50,476 bases of DNA from an uncultured Eubacteriales bacterium. GTDB lineage: Bacteria > Bacillota > Clostridia > Oscillospirales > Oscillospiraceae. The notes under the pieces were generated by a model, which had not been told where the DNA came from, ran no database searches, and was given only the letters and a program-made list of their open reading frames with translations. The translations under genes and the position numbers were made by a program. Shown piece by piece: positions 7,752 to 15,963 of the stretch. The stretch covers positions 1 to 50,476 of the forward strand of contig ONIN01000023.1 of NCBI GenBank assembly GCA_900317905.1, given 5' to 3'. Positions within the stretch are counted from its first letter, which is position 1. Each line of letters begins with the position of its first letter.

Positions 7752-9269
7752 ATGAGCAAAGCAGCACTCATTATTCTGGACGGCTACGGCATCGGCAATC
7801 ACGACGCCGGCAACGCCATCTGGACGGCAAATACCCCGGTCATGGACAGCCTCATGGCGCGCTGGCCCCACGCGAAGATCTCCGCCTCCGGTCTGGATGT
7901 GGGTCTTCCCGAAGGCCAGATGGGCAACTCCGAGGTGGGTCACATGAACATCGGCGGCGGCCGCGTGGTCTTCCAGCCGCTGCCCAGGATCACCAACGCC
8001 ACCGAGGACGGCAGCTTCTTCGAAAACCCCGCCTACATCGCCAGCATGGATGCGGCGAAGGCGGCAGGGAAGAAGCTCCACATCCTGGGCCTCCTGTCGG
8101 ACGGCGGCGTCCACAGCCACATCAAGCACATCTTCGCCTGCGTGAAGATGGCAAAGGAGCGGGGCCTGGAGAAGGTCTACCTCCACTGCTTCCTGGACGG
8201 CCGCGACGTGCCGCCCAGCTCCGGCAAGGGCTACGTGCAGCAGCTGGTGGATTACTGTAACGAAATCGGCTGCGGCAAAATCGCCACCCTCTCCGGCCGC
8301 TTCTACGGCATGGACCGTGACAAGCGCTGGGATCGCGTGGAGGAGAGCTACAACGCCATCACCCTGGGTGAGGGCGTGCAGGATGCCGACCCCGTCCACG
8401 CCATGCAGGCGAGCTACGACGAAGGCGTCACCGACGAGTTCGTCAAGCCCGTGGTCTGCGACCCCGAGGGCGTCATCGACCAGGGCGACAGCGTCATCTT
8501 CATGAACTTCCGCCCCGACCGCGCCAGAGAGATGACCTATGCGCTGTCTCAGGCCGATTTCGACGGCTTCGAGAGAAAGAAGACCGTCTTCCCCTTAAAC
8601 TATGTCTGCACTGCCCGCTACGACGAGAAGCTGGTTGACCTGCCCGTGGCCTTCCCGCCGGAGGAGCTCAAGAACACCCTGGGCGAGGTGGCAAGCGATC
8701 ACGGCCTCAAGCAGCTGCGCATCGCCGAGACCGAGAAGTACGCCCATGTGACCTTCTTCTTCAACGGCGGCACCGAGACCACCTACGAGGGCGAGGACCG
8801 CTGCCTGATCCCGTCTCCCAGAGAGTTCCCCACCTACGACCTGATCCCGCAGATGAGCGCCGTGGCCGTGAAGGACGAGCTGGTGAAGCGGATGCAGTCC
8901 GGCAAGTATGACATGATCATCTGCAACTTCGCCAACTGCGACATGGTGGGCCACACCGGTGTCCTGTCTGCCGCCATCCAAGCTGTGGAGACCGTGGACG
9001 CCTGCCTGGGCGAGATCGTCAAGACGGCGGAGGAGATGGGCTACAAGCTGCTGATCACCGCCGACCACGGCAACGCCGACCGGATGGTGGAAGCTAACGG
9101 CAATCCCAACACCGCCCACACCACGAACCTGGTGCCGCTGGTGATGGTGGGTGACGAGCGCCCGCTCAGAGAGCAGGGCAGACTTGCCGACCTGGCCCCC
9201 ACGATGCTCCAGCTGATGGAGATCGAGCAGCCCGCCGAGATGAACGGCGTGAGCATGATTCAAGCATAA
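7752..9269 (+). CDS. gpmI: 2,3-bisphosphoglycerate-independent phosphoglycerate mutase
   Basis: 505 aa, typical of the Mn-dependent iPGM family that interconverts 3- and 2-phosphoglycerate. Signatures: ALIILDGYGIG at the N-terminus (metal Asp), nucleophilic Ser60 in GQMGNSEVGHMNIG, GLLSDGGVHSH, HCFLDGRDVPP, FMNFRPDRAREMT, NFANCDMVGHTG and LLITADHGNAD. The start ATG 7752 lies 9 bp after tpiA. iPGMs of this kind in Gram-positive bacteria are sensitive to internal pH during sporulation, but nothing in the sequence shows that here. Confidence 0.97.
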   Translation: MSKAALIILDGYGIGNHDAGNAIWTANTPVMDSLMARWPHAKISASGLDVGLPEGQMGNSEVGHMNIGGGRVVFQPLPRITNATEDGSFFENPAYIASMDAAKAAGKKLHILGLLSDGGVHSHIKHIFACVKMAKERGLEKVYLHCFLDGRDVPPSSGKGYVQQLVDYCNEIGCGKIATLSGRFYGMDRDKRWDRVEESYNAITLGEGVQDADPVHAMQASYDEGVTDEFVKPVVCDPEGVIDQGDSVIFMNFRPDRAREMTYALSQADFDGFERKKTVFPLNYVCTARYDEKLVDLPVAFPPEELKNTLGEVASDHGLKQLRIAETEKYAHVTFFFNGGTETTYEGEDRCLIPSPREFPTYDLIPQMSAVAVKDELVKRMQSGKYDMIICNFANCDMVGHTGVLSAAIQAVETVDACLGEIVKTAEEMGYKLLITADHGNADRMVEANGNPNTAHTTNLVPLVMVGDERPLREQGRLADLAPTMLQLMEIEQPAEMNGVSMIQA

Positions 9270-9270
9270 T

Positions 9271-10746
<1,476 letters not shown>

Positions 10747-10769
10747 GATCGCCCTCTAAGTGAATAAAA

Positions 10770-10810
10770 GGTGTTTATACTGGTAAAACTGCCAGTGTAA
10801 ACACCTTTTT
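10770..10810 (+). terminator. Intrinsic terminator after eno
   Basis: 14-bp stem ggtgtttatactgg (10770-10783) / ccagtgtaaacacc (10792-10805) followed by TTTTT. It lies only 17 bp before the next gene's start, so the M23 peptidase gene depends on read-through or on a start site not seen here. Confidence 0.9.
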
Positions 10811-10826
10811 CATTGGAGGGAACGAA

Positions 10827-11516
10827 ATGGAATCCAAAAAGGGATTTGGAAAGCTGCTGCAGCAGATCATTGAGGGAAGAGGCTTCTACATGGTCATGGC
10901 CCTGTGCGCGGCGGTGATCGGCGTGTCCATCTGGTCGCTGGTCAGAGAGCCGGCGGACTATCTGGACGAGGCGGAATTTGACGATACCCTGAGCGCCGTG
11001 GAGGTCGTGCCTGCGGCGACCCCGGAGCCGACGATCTTCGAAGAGCCGGAGGAGACGCCCGTCACCGAGCCCACCGAGGAGGCCGCCGAGACCGCCGCTT
11101 CCACAGAGCCGGTTTGGCCGGTGGAGGGCAGCGTGCAGCGGGGATACAATATGGAAAGCCTCAGCTACGACGCCACCATGGCCGACTGGCGCACCCACGA
11201 CGGTCTGGACATCGAGGCGCCGCTGGGCACCAAAGTCCTTGCCATCAAGCCCGGCACGGTCGAGAGCGTGTATTTTGATGACGCTTACGGCTCCACGGTG
11301 GTCATCGACCACGGAAACGGCCTCACCTGCACCTACGCGGCTCTAGAGGAGATCCCCACGGTGATCGTGGGCGACACGGTGAACGCCGGGGACGTGATCG
11401 GCTCGGTGGGGGACACCGCCAAATGCGAGACCGCCCAGAGCAGCCACCTGCATCTGTCCGCCAAGGTCAACGGCGAGAGCGTCTCACCACTGGACTGCCT
11501 GCCGAAGATCGGATAA
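10827..11516 (+). CDS. Membrane-anchored M23 (LytM) peptidase-like protein, SpoIIQ-like
   Basis: 229 aa with one N-terminal membrane segment (residues about 15-36, MVMALCAAVIGVSIWSLV). A Pro/Glu/Thr-rich linker to about residue 95 and a C-terminal peptidase M23 domain follow. Zinc ligands appear intact: HDGLDIEAP (HxxxD) and SSHLHLSAKV (HxH). M23 enzymes cut peptidoglycan cross-bridges. Size and topology resemble SpoIIQ of spore formers, which pairs with SpoIIIAH at the engulfment septum, but the usual SpoIIQ neighbours (spoIID, spoIIID) are absent, so that identity is tentative. ATG 10827 has GGAGGG upstream. Confidence 0.85.
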   Translation: MESKKGFGKLLQQIIEGRGFYMVMALCAAVIGVSIWSLVREPADYLDEAEFDDTLSAVEVVPAATPEPTIFEEPEETPVTEPTEEAAETAASTEPVWPVEGSVQRGYNMESLSYDATMADWRTHDGLDIEAPLGTKVLAIKPGTVESVYFDDAYGSTVVIDHGNGLTCTYAALEEIPTVIVGDTVNAGDVIGSVGDTAKCETAQSSHLHLSAKVNGESVSPLDCLPKIG

Positions 11517-11535
11517 CGAAGTATCATTTACGCTT

Positions 11536-11575
11536 CCTCCAATCTTTTGAATCGGAAGATTGGAGGGGCGTTTGT
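11536..11575 (+). terminator. Intrinsic terminator after the M23 gene
   Basis: 11-bp perfect stem cctccaatctt (11536-11546) / aagattggagg (11556-11566), followed by T-rich gcgtttgtttcgttttc. Confidence 0.8.
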
Positions 11576-11624
11576 TTCGTTTTCGAATAATTTCCGCAAA
11601 TCGAAAAAAACCGTAAAAAAGTGG

Positions 11625-11653
11625 TTGACAAACCGTTCAAAATCTGATAAACT
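11625..11653 (+). promoter_or_regulatory. Promoter of the tRNA cluster
   Basis: Consensus TTGACA (11625-11630), 17-bp spacer, TAAACT (11648-11653), 29 bp before the tRNA-Met 5' end. Confidence 0.75.
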
Positions 11654-11682
11654 ACGTTTTGCCTTGAGGCGCAAGTTGATAT

Positions 11683-11759
11683 GGCGGCATAGCTCAGTTG
11701 GCTAGAGCATTCGGTTCATACCCGGAGTGTCCCCGGTTCAAATCCAGGTGCCGCTACCA
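11683..11759 (+). tRNA. tRNA-Met (CAT), elongator type
   Basis: 77 nt with encoded CCA. Acceptor ggcggca/tgccgct pairs (one G-U), D-arm gctcagttggctagagc, anticodon loop ttCATac. The first base pair is present and the anticodon stem lacks the three G-C pairs of initiators, so this is an elongator. It resembles Bacillus elongator tRNA-Met rather than tRNA-Ile2. One mismatch is seen in the T stem. Confidence 0.93.
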
Positions 11760-11761
11760 AC

Positions 11762-11791
11762 AAGCGGAACGCTCGCAAGGGCGTTCCGCTT
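11762..11791 (+). other. Hairpin between tRNA-Met and tRNA-Glu
   Basis: 11-bp perfect stem aagcggaacgc (11762-11772) / gcgttccgctt (11781-11791), followed by aaacttt. It could be a weak terminator or a tRNA-processing hairpin. Confidence 0.6.
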
Positions 11792-11810
11792 AAACTTTCT
11801 ACCTGATTAA

Positions 11811-11885
11811 GGCCCGTTGGTCAAGTGGTTAAGACACCGCCCTTTCACGGCGGTAACATGGGTTCGAGTCCCGTACGGGTCACCA
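11811..11885 (+). tRNA. tRNA-Glu (TTC)
   Basis: 75 nt with encoded CCA. Acceptor ggcccgt/acgggtc, anticodon loop ctTTCac on the stem ccgcc/ggcgg, T loop ttcgagt. Second gene of the Met-Glu-Val tRNA cluster. Confidence 0.95.
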
Positions 11886-11889
11886 ATTT

Positions 11890-11966
11890 GGAGGCTTAGC
11901 TCAGCTGGTTAGAGCGCCTGCTTCACACGCAGGAGGTCGATGGTTCGAGTCCATTAGTCTCCACCA
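11890..11966 (+). tRNA. tRNA-Val (CAC)
   Basis: 77 nt with encoded CCA. Acceptor ggaggct/agtctcc, D-arm gctcagctggttagagc, anticodon loop ttCACac on the stem cctgc/gcagg, T loop ttcgagt. It is separated from tRNA-Glu by four bases. Confidence 0.95.
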
Positions 11967-11969
11967 AAA

Positions 11970-12000
11970 ACCTTAGAACTCAAGGGTTCTAAGGTTTTTT
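11970..12000 (+). terminator. Intrinsic terminator after the tRNA cluster
   Basis: 10-bp perfect stem accttagaac (11970-11979) / gttctaaggt (11986-11995) followed by TTTTTT. Confidence 0.9.
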
Positions 12001-12040
12001 GCTTTTCGGAAACTTTTTTATAAATAAGGAGCTGTGTCAC

Positions 12041-13105
12041 ATGAAGATCACCCACGCCCAGGAGCGCAAGCTCGTCACCGGCATCCTGACCACGGCAAAA
12101 TTCCCCGCCGAGGACGCGGACACCATCAGCAAGGTCATCACCCACTCGGACTTCACCGGGGTCTACTCCCACGGCCTGTCCAGACTGACCCGCTACATCC
12201 GGCAGATCGAGGCGGGGGTGCTCAATCCGCAGCCGGACTTCAAGACCGTGCTGGATGACGACACTTTGCTCGTTGTGGATGGCGACAACGGCTCCGGCAT
12301 CGTCAGCGTGAACAAGGCCTATGACCAGGCTTTGGAGAAGGCCAAAAAGTTCGGCGTGGGCATCGCCACAGGCCGCCACAACGCCAACATCGGCTGCGGC
12401 TCCTACTACGGCTGGCGGGCCGCCGAGGACGAGATGATCTGCGTGCTGTGCTGCAACACCTACGCCTTTTCCGCCCCCTACGGCGGCGCGGACCGGATGA
12501 TCGGCACCAACCCCATCATCGTCTCCATCCCCACCGGGGAGGAGTACCCCATGGTGCTGGACATCTCCACCACCAACGTGGCCATGGGCAAGATCCAGGC
12601 CTTCGAGCGTGAAGGAAAACCCATCCCCGAGACCTGGGCCAACGACTATGACGGCAAGCCCACCACCGACGCTTCGAAAGCCTACGCCCTGACGCCCATC
12701 GCCTTTCACAAGGGCTACGGCCTCGCGGTCATGGTGGACGCCCTGAGCACCATGCTCTCCGGCGCGGCCTACGGCTCCGACATCGGCCTGTTCAGTAAGC
12801 TGGAGATGGAGAACACCGGCTTCTTCCTGATGCTGCTGGATCCCAGCCGGTTCATGCCGATTGAAGAGTTCCACAAGACCGCCGACCGCTACATCCGGAT
12901 GATGAAGTCGAGCCGCAAGGCCGACGGTGTGGAGGAAATCTTCATGCCCGGCGAGATCGAGCGCCGCACCTTCAAAAAGTTCATGGAGACCGGCATCGAA
13001 GTCAGCGAAAAGCTGCAGCAGGAGCTCACGGACCTCTGCCACGGCCTCGGCGTGCCGGAAGACGTGGACACCTTCGAAAAGCTGCTTCAATATTACGAGG
13101 CGTAA
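12041..13105 (+). CDS. Ldh2-family NAD(P)-dependent 2-hydroxyacid/malate/L-lactate dehydrogenase
   Basis: 354 aa from ATG 12041 with AAGGAG 12 nt upstream. The protein belongs to the malate/L-lactate dehydrogenase family (Ldh2/AllD/ComC type), whose fold is distinct from classical LDH. Recognisable blocks: HSDFTGVYSHGLSRL (the Ser-His-Gly region), VDGDNGSGIVSVNKAYDQA, GIATGRHNANIGCGSYYG, GGADRMIGTNPIIVSIP, VLDISTTNVAMGKI and HKGYGLAVMVDALSTMLSGA. Members reduce 2-oxoacids such as pyruvate, oxaloacetate, sulfopyruvate or ureidoglycolate; the substrate cannot be told from sequence. It is monocistronic between two terminators. Confidence 0.9.
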   Translation: MKITHAQERKLVTGILTTAKFPAEDADTISKVITHSDFTGVYSHGLSRLTRYIRQIEAGVLNPQPDFKTVLDDDTLLVVDGDNGSGIVSVNKAYDQALEKAKKFGVGIATGRHNANIGCGSYYGWRAAEDEMICVLCCNTYAFSAPYGGADRMIGTNPIIVSIPTGEEYPMVLDISTTNVAMGKIQAFEREGKPIPETWANDYDGKPTTDASKAYALTPIAFHKGYGLAVMVDALSTMLSGAAYGSDIGLFSKLEMENTGFFLMLLDPSRFMPIEEFHKTADRYIRMMKSSRKADGVEEIFMPGEIERRTFKKFMETGIEVSEKLQQELTDLCHGLGVPEDVDTFEKLLQYYEA

Positions 13106-13116
13106 TTCCAATGTTA

Positions 13117-13147
13117 ACACCCGTTGCTTGCCGCAACGGGTGTTTTT
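13117..13147 (+). terminator. Intrinsic terminator after the Ldh2-family gene
   Basis: 10-bp perfect stem acacccgttg (13117-13126) / caacgggtgt (13134-13143) followed by TTTTT. Confidence 0.9.
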
Positions 13148-13180
13148 GTGGTATGGTGAAGTCAGAAAGGGGAGAGAGAT

Positions 13181-13831
13181 ATGTTCTCCGATAATCTGAA
13201 ACGACTTCGGAAAGAGCGGGGCTTCACCCAGGAGAGTCTCGCGATCCAGTTAAATGTGGTGCGGCAGACGGTGTCGAAATGGGAGAAGGGTCTCTCGGTG
13301 CCGGACGCGGTGATGCTGCAGCGTCTGGCGGAGGTGCTGGAGGTCAGTGTCAGCCAGCTGCTCGGCGCGGAGATCCCGGAAGGGGAGAGCCAGCGCAACG
13401 AGATCGCGGAGCTGCTTTCGAAGATCAACGAGCAGCTGGCCATCCGGAACCGGAGAGGAAAACTGGTGCTGAGGATCGTGCTGATCGCCCTGGCGGCGCT
13501 GATCATGATTCCGCTGGTGGGCTCTTCGCTTCTCAGGGTGGTCAATGAGCCCGACCCGAATCAGAATGTCTCCGCCGGCACGGCCCATTGGGTCTGCACC
13601 ATCGACGGCTACCAGTATGATTACGAGGTCACCTTCAACAACAAGCATCAGGTGATTCAGGAAACGATCGAAAGTGAAGACGGCGCCCCGCAGGCCTTTG
13701 ACCCGGGCGGCGTCGGCGCCGTAGAGGATTACGAAAAATCGCTGCGGGAATATTACGAGACCTATTCCACCAGCCGCGGCGGTTCCATCGAGCTGGTGGA
13801 ATCCACCGGCATGCCATTGGAGTTTGACTGA
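13181..13831 (+). CDS. Membrane-anchored XRE-family regulator
   Basis: 216 aa. Residues 4-62 form a clear Cro/CI helix-turn-helix (NLKRLRKERGFTQESLAIQL, then VVRQTVSKWEKGLSVPDAVML). After a short charged linker, residues about 93-118 form a membrane segment (LVLRIVLIALAALIMIPLVGSS). The last 90 residues would lie outside the membrane and resemble no domain I know. A DNA-binding domain joined to a membrane span suggests one-component sensing of an envelope or external signal, but this is inference. GGGGAG precedes ATG 13181. A truncated dispersed repeat begins two bases after the stop codon. Confidence 0.88.
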   Translation: MFSDNLKRLRKERGFTQESLAIQLNVVRQTVSKWEKGLSVPDAVMLQRLAEVLEVSVSQLLGAEIPEGESQRNEIAELLSKINEQLAIRNRRGKLVLRIVLIALAALIMIPLVGSSLLRVVNEPDPNQNVSAGTAHWVCTIDGYQYDYEVTFNNKHQVIQETIESEDGAPQAFDPGGVGAVEDYEKSLREYYETYSTSRGGSIELVESTGMPLEFD

Positions 13832-13832
13832 G

Positions 13833-13997
13833 AAATTGGAGGTTAACTGCCAGACCCACTTGGCTCCCACTCTGGGGGAGCTGTCGCGAGCCTGCGAGCG
13901 ACTGAGAGGGCAAAACGTGGGATTCGAAATGCAGGAAATTCCGTGCGTCAGAAGTGACCCTGCACAGCATCATCCATCATCCCGATCAACTAATATT
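13833..13997 (+). repeat. Dispersed repeat family A, internally deleted copy
   Basis: Left part (aaattggaggtta, then ggctcccactctgggggagc, gcgagcgactgagagggc) matches the copies at 30256, 43076 (inverted) and 47104. The sequence then jumps from gtgacc to ctgcacagca, so about 100 bp of the full unit is missing, and it resumes with a right end resembling that of the 47104 copy (catcatcccgatcaactaatat). It directly abuts the XRE stop codon. Confidence 0.85.
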
Positions 13998-14007
13998 TGA
14001 TAAAAAT

Positions 14008-14035
14008 CGCGCTGTGGAGAATCATCCGCAGCGCG
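14008..14035. terminator. Bidirectional terminator between XRE and galK
   Basis: 11-bp stem cgcgctgtgga (14008-14018) / tccgcagcgcg (14025-14035), one G-U. It has ttgtttttt on the plus side and attttta on the minus side, so it can end galK transcription (minus) and anything leaving the XRE gene. Confidence 0.85.
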
Positions 14036-14042
14036 TTGTTTT

Positions 14043-15110
14043 TTATGCCAGGGCGGTGACGCGGCACTTGCCCTGTCCGAAGCGTTCCTCCATGGCCTTT
14101 TTATAATCCGGGAACGCGTCCTCGGGCACCAGAGCCTGGACGCTTCCGGCAAAGCCGCCGCCGTGGACTCGCCAGGCGCCGACGCCATCCAGCAGGGAGG
14201 CCGCCAGCTTCAGCCCCTGCTCCAGCCGGTCATCGCCGTTTTCGGCCTTGATGTTCCTGAGCAGCTGCTCCGAGGAGCGGCCGGACTCGTTCATCAGCTT
14301 CAGATAGGCCGCCATGTCCTTCCGCTCCAGCGCCGAGGCCAGCAGCGGCACTCTGGCGTTCTCCTCAAAGAAGTGGGCGGCGCGGTCATCGGCGATGCCG
14401 GGGATCCGGTTTTGGAAAAACTCCTCGGGATCCACCTGCGCCAGACGCTCCTTCCCGAACCGTTTGGCCACGGCATTCATATCCGCGGGGATAGCGGCGT
14501 AGGCGTCGGTGAGGCCCGAGTGGCTGCCGCCGGTGTCCGTGAGACTCAGCACATAGCCAAGGGCCCCGAAGTCCGCCGGGATGCTGCGGATCTCCATGGT
14601 GGAAAAGTCCACATACACCGCCCCGTCGGCGGCGCAGGCCAGCTGATCCATGAGCCCCGAGGGCTTGCCGAAATGGAGGTTCTCCGCCTCCTGACCGATC
14701 TGTGCCAGCTCCACCGGGGTGAAGCGGCCGCCGTTGTCGAGACTGTTCCAGATCCGCGCCATGAGGATCTCGAAGGCCGCCGAGCTGGACAGGCCGCCGC
14801 CGTCGGGGAGGGTGGAAGATACCTTCGCCTGGAAGCCGGAGACGCTGCCGCCGCGCTTGCGGATGGCTGCCGCCACGCCTCTCACCAGCGCCAGAGAGCT
14901 GCCGAATTCCTGCTCATTGGGCTCCAGATCCCTGAGATCCACGGTGAAGGCCTCGTAGCCCTCGGATTCGATCCGAACCAGCGTGTCGTCTCTGGGCTCC
15001 ACCGCTGCGGTGACGCCCAGACGCACCGGGGCCGCCAGCACACGACCGTTCTGATGATCCGTATGATTTCCGCCCAGCTCCGTTCTGCCGGGGGCAAAAA
15101 ATGTCTGCAT
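14043..15110 (-). CDS. galK: Galactokinase-like GHMP kinase
   Basis: 355 aa from ATG 15110 with AGGAG 6 nt upstream. GHMP-kinase motifs are present: PGRTELGGNHTDHQNG at the N-terminus (galactokinase signature region), the ATP loop DGGGLSSSAAFE, the catalytic Asp in SGLMDQLACAADG and the C-terminal VHGGGFAGSVQAL. The signature differs from the classical PGRVNLIGEHTDY (ELGGN replaces NLIGE), and the protein is shorter than most galactokinases (about 380-430 aa). Galactose, or a related sugar such as GalNAc, is the likely substrate. Only 59 bp separate it from the upstream MBL hydrolase gene; no galE or galT is nearby. Confidence 0.85.
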   Translation of the reverse strand: MQTFFAPGRTELGGNHTDHQNGRVLAAPVRLGVTAAVEPRDDTLVRIESEGYEAFTVDLRDLEPNEQEFGSSLALVRGVAAAIRKRGGSVSGFQAKVSSTLPDGGGLSSSAAFEILMARIWNSLDNGGRFTPVELAQIGQEAENLHFGKPSGLMDQLACAADGAVYVDFSTMEIRSIPADFGALGYVLSLTDTGGSHSGLTDAYAAIPADMNAVAKRFGKERLAQVDPEEFFQNRIPGIADDRAAHFFEENARVPLLASALERKDMAAYLKLMNESGRSSEQLLRNIKAENGDDRLEQGLKLAASLLDGVGAWRVHGGGFAGSVQALVPEDAFPDYKKAMEERFGQGKCRVTALA

Positions 15111-15169
15111 GGTGTTCTCCTTTTGAAAAAACTCTGCCAAGGGACGGGATTTGCCCTCGGCAGAGAGAT

Positions 15170-15835
15170 TCAGGCTCTGGGAAAGACTTTCTTCACGCCG
15201 ACGGCGCCGGGCAGGGCCAGGGCCGCCACGTGGCGCTCGGTGTCCTCGGTGACGGTCAGGCGGTTGACGTCATAGACCTTCACCGGCATGTCGGAGAAGT
15301 CCTGGAAAGCTTCGGTGTATTCCTCCCGCTTCCACAGGCGCCAGTTGCTGTGGCCCTCGGCGTTGAAGTGCATGGGGATGGCCACTCTGGGCTGGATCTT
15401 CTCGGTGAGGAAGAAGGCGGCCTGGGGCTCGATGACCTGGAAGCCGCCGGTGGGGATCATCAGCACGTCGCAGCCCTTGAACAGCTCAATCTGCTCCGGG
15501 GTGGGGGTGACGCCGATGTCGCCCAGATGCACAACGCGCAGCTTGCCGGTGTCCAGGATGTGGACGGTGTTCATGCCGCGCATCCGGCCCTTCAGCGGGT
15601 CGTGGTAGGTCTCCACGGTGGTGACGGTGAATGGGGAGGTCTTGCCGCTGCGGAGCTTCACGCCCTCGCGGTAGTTGTGGTCCCGGTGGTCGTGGCTGAT
15701 CAGCACCTCGTCGGCCTCCAGATCGATGTCAGGGAAGGCGGTGCCCACGCTCCCCGGCTGGAAGGGGTCAATGACGACGCAGTAGTCGTCCTCGATGATC
15801 TCAAAACAGGACTGTCCGTGCCAGATGATTTCCAT
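15170..15835 (-). CDS. Metallo-beta-lactamase-fold metal-dependent hydrolase (UPF0173-like)
   Basis: 221 aa starting at ATG 15835, which has GGAG 7 nt upstream. The protein shows the MBL-fold pattern IWHGQSCFEI, then SHDHRDHNY (HxHxDH zinc motif), VVHLGDIG and PMHFN. This set fits the UPF0173/UlaG-like hydrolases, which include L-ascorbate-6-phosphate lactonase and many uncharacterised members. It heads a two-gene unit with the galactokinase-like gene, so a sugar-linked role is possible but unproved. Its own promoter lies divergent to that of pcrA. Confidence 0.87.
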   Translation of the reverse strand: MEIIWHGQSCFEIIEDDYCVVIDPFQPGSVGTAFPDIDLEADEVLISHDHRDHNYREGVKLRSGKTSPFTVTTVETYHDPLKGRMRGMNTVHILDTGKLRVVHLGDIGVTPTPEQIELFKGCDVLMIPTGGFQVIEPQAAFFLTEKIQPRVAIPMHFNAEGHSNWRLWKREEYTEAFQDFSDMPVKVYDVNRLTVTEDTERHVAALALPGAVGVKKVFPRA

Positions 15836-15874
15836 AGGTATTGCTCCTTGTCCATTTTTTCGCATTCTTTTCTC

Positions 15875-15903
15875 ATTCTACAATGTTTTGCACCAATAGT
15901 CAA
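15875..15903 (-). promoter_or_regulatory. Promoter for the MBL hydrolase-galK unit
   Basis: Minus strand: TTGACT (15903-15898), 17-bp spacer, TAGAAT (15880-15875), 40 bp before the start codon. Confidence 0.7.
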
Positions 15904-15926
15904 TGAAAATCGTGAACAATCCGCAC

Positions 15927-15955
15927 TTGTGGAGCGCGGCGAAATATGGTAAAAT
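15927..15955 (+). promoter_or_regulatory. Promoter of pcrA, predicting a near-leaderless mRNA
   Basis: TTGTGG (15927-15932), 17-bp spacer, TAAAAT (15950-15955). The pcrA ATG begins only 9 nt after the -10 box, so initiation would fall within about 2 nt of the start codon. No Shine-Dalgarno sequence precedes the ATG. Confidence 0.6.
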
Positions 15956-15963
15956 GAATCGCT

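Noticed and set aside
11683-11759. tRNA-Ile2 (CAT, lysidine-modified) instead of tRNA-Met
   Set aside because: Acceptor and anticodon-stem sequence match the elongator Met type; lysidine tRNAs have a different stem.
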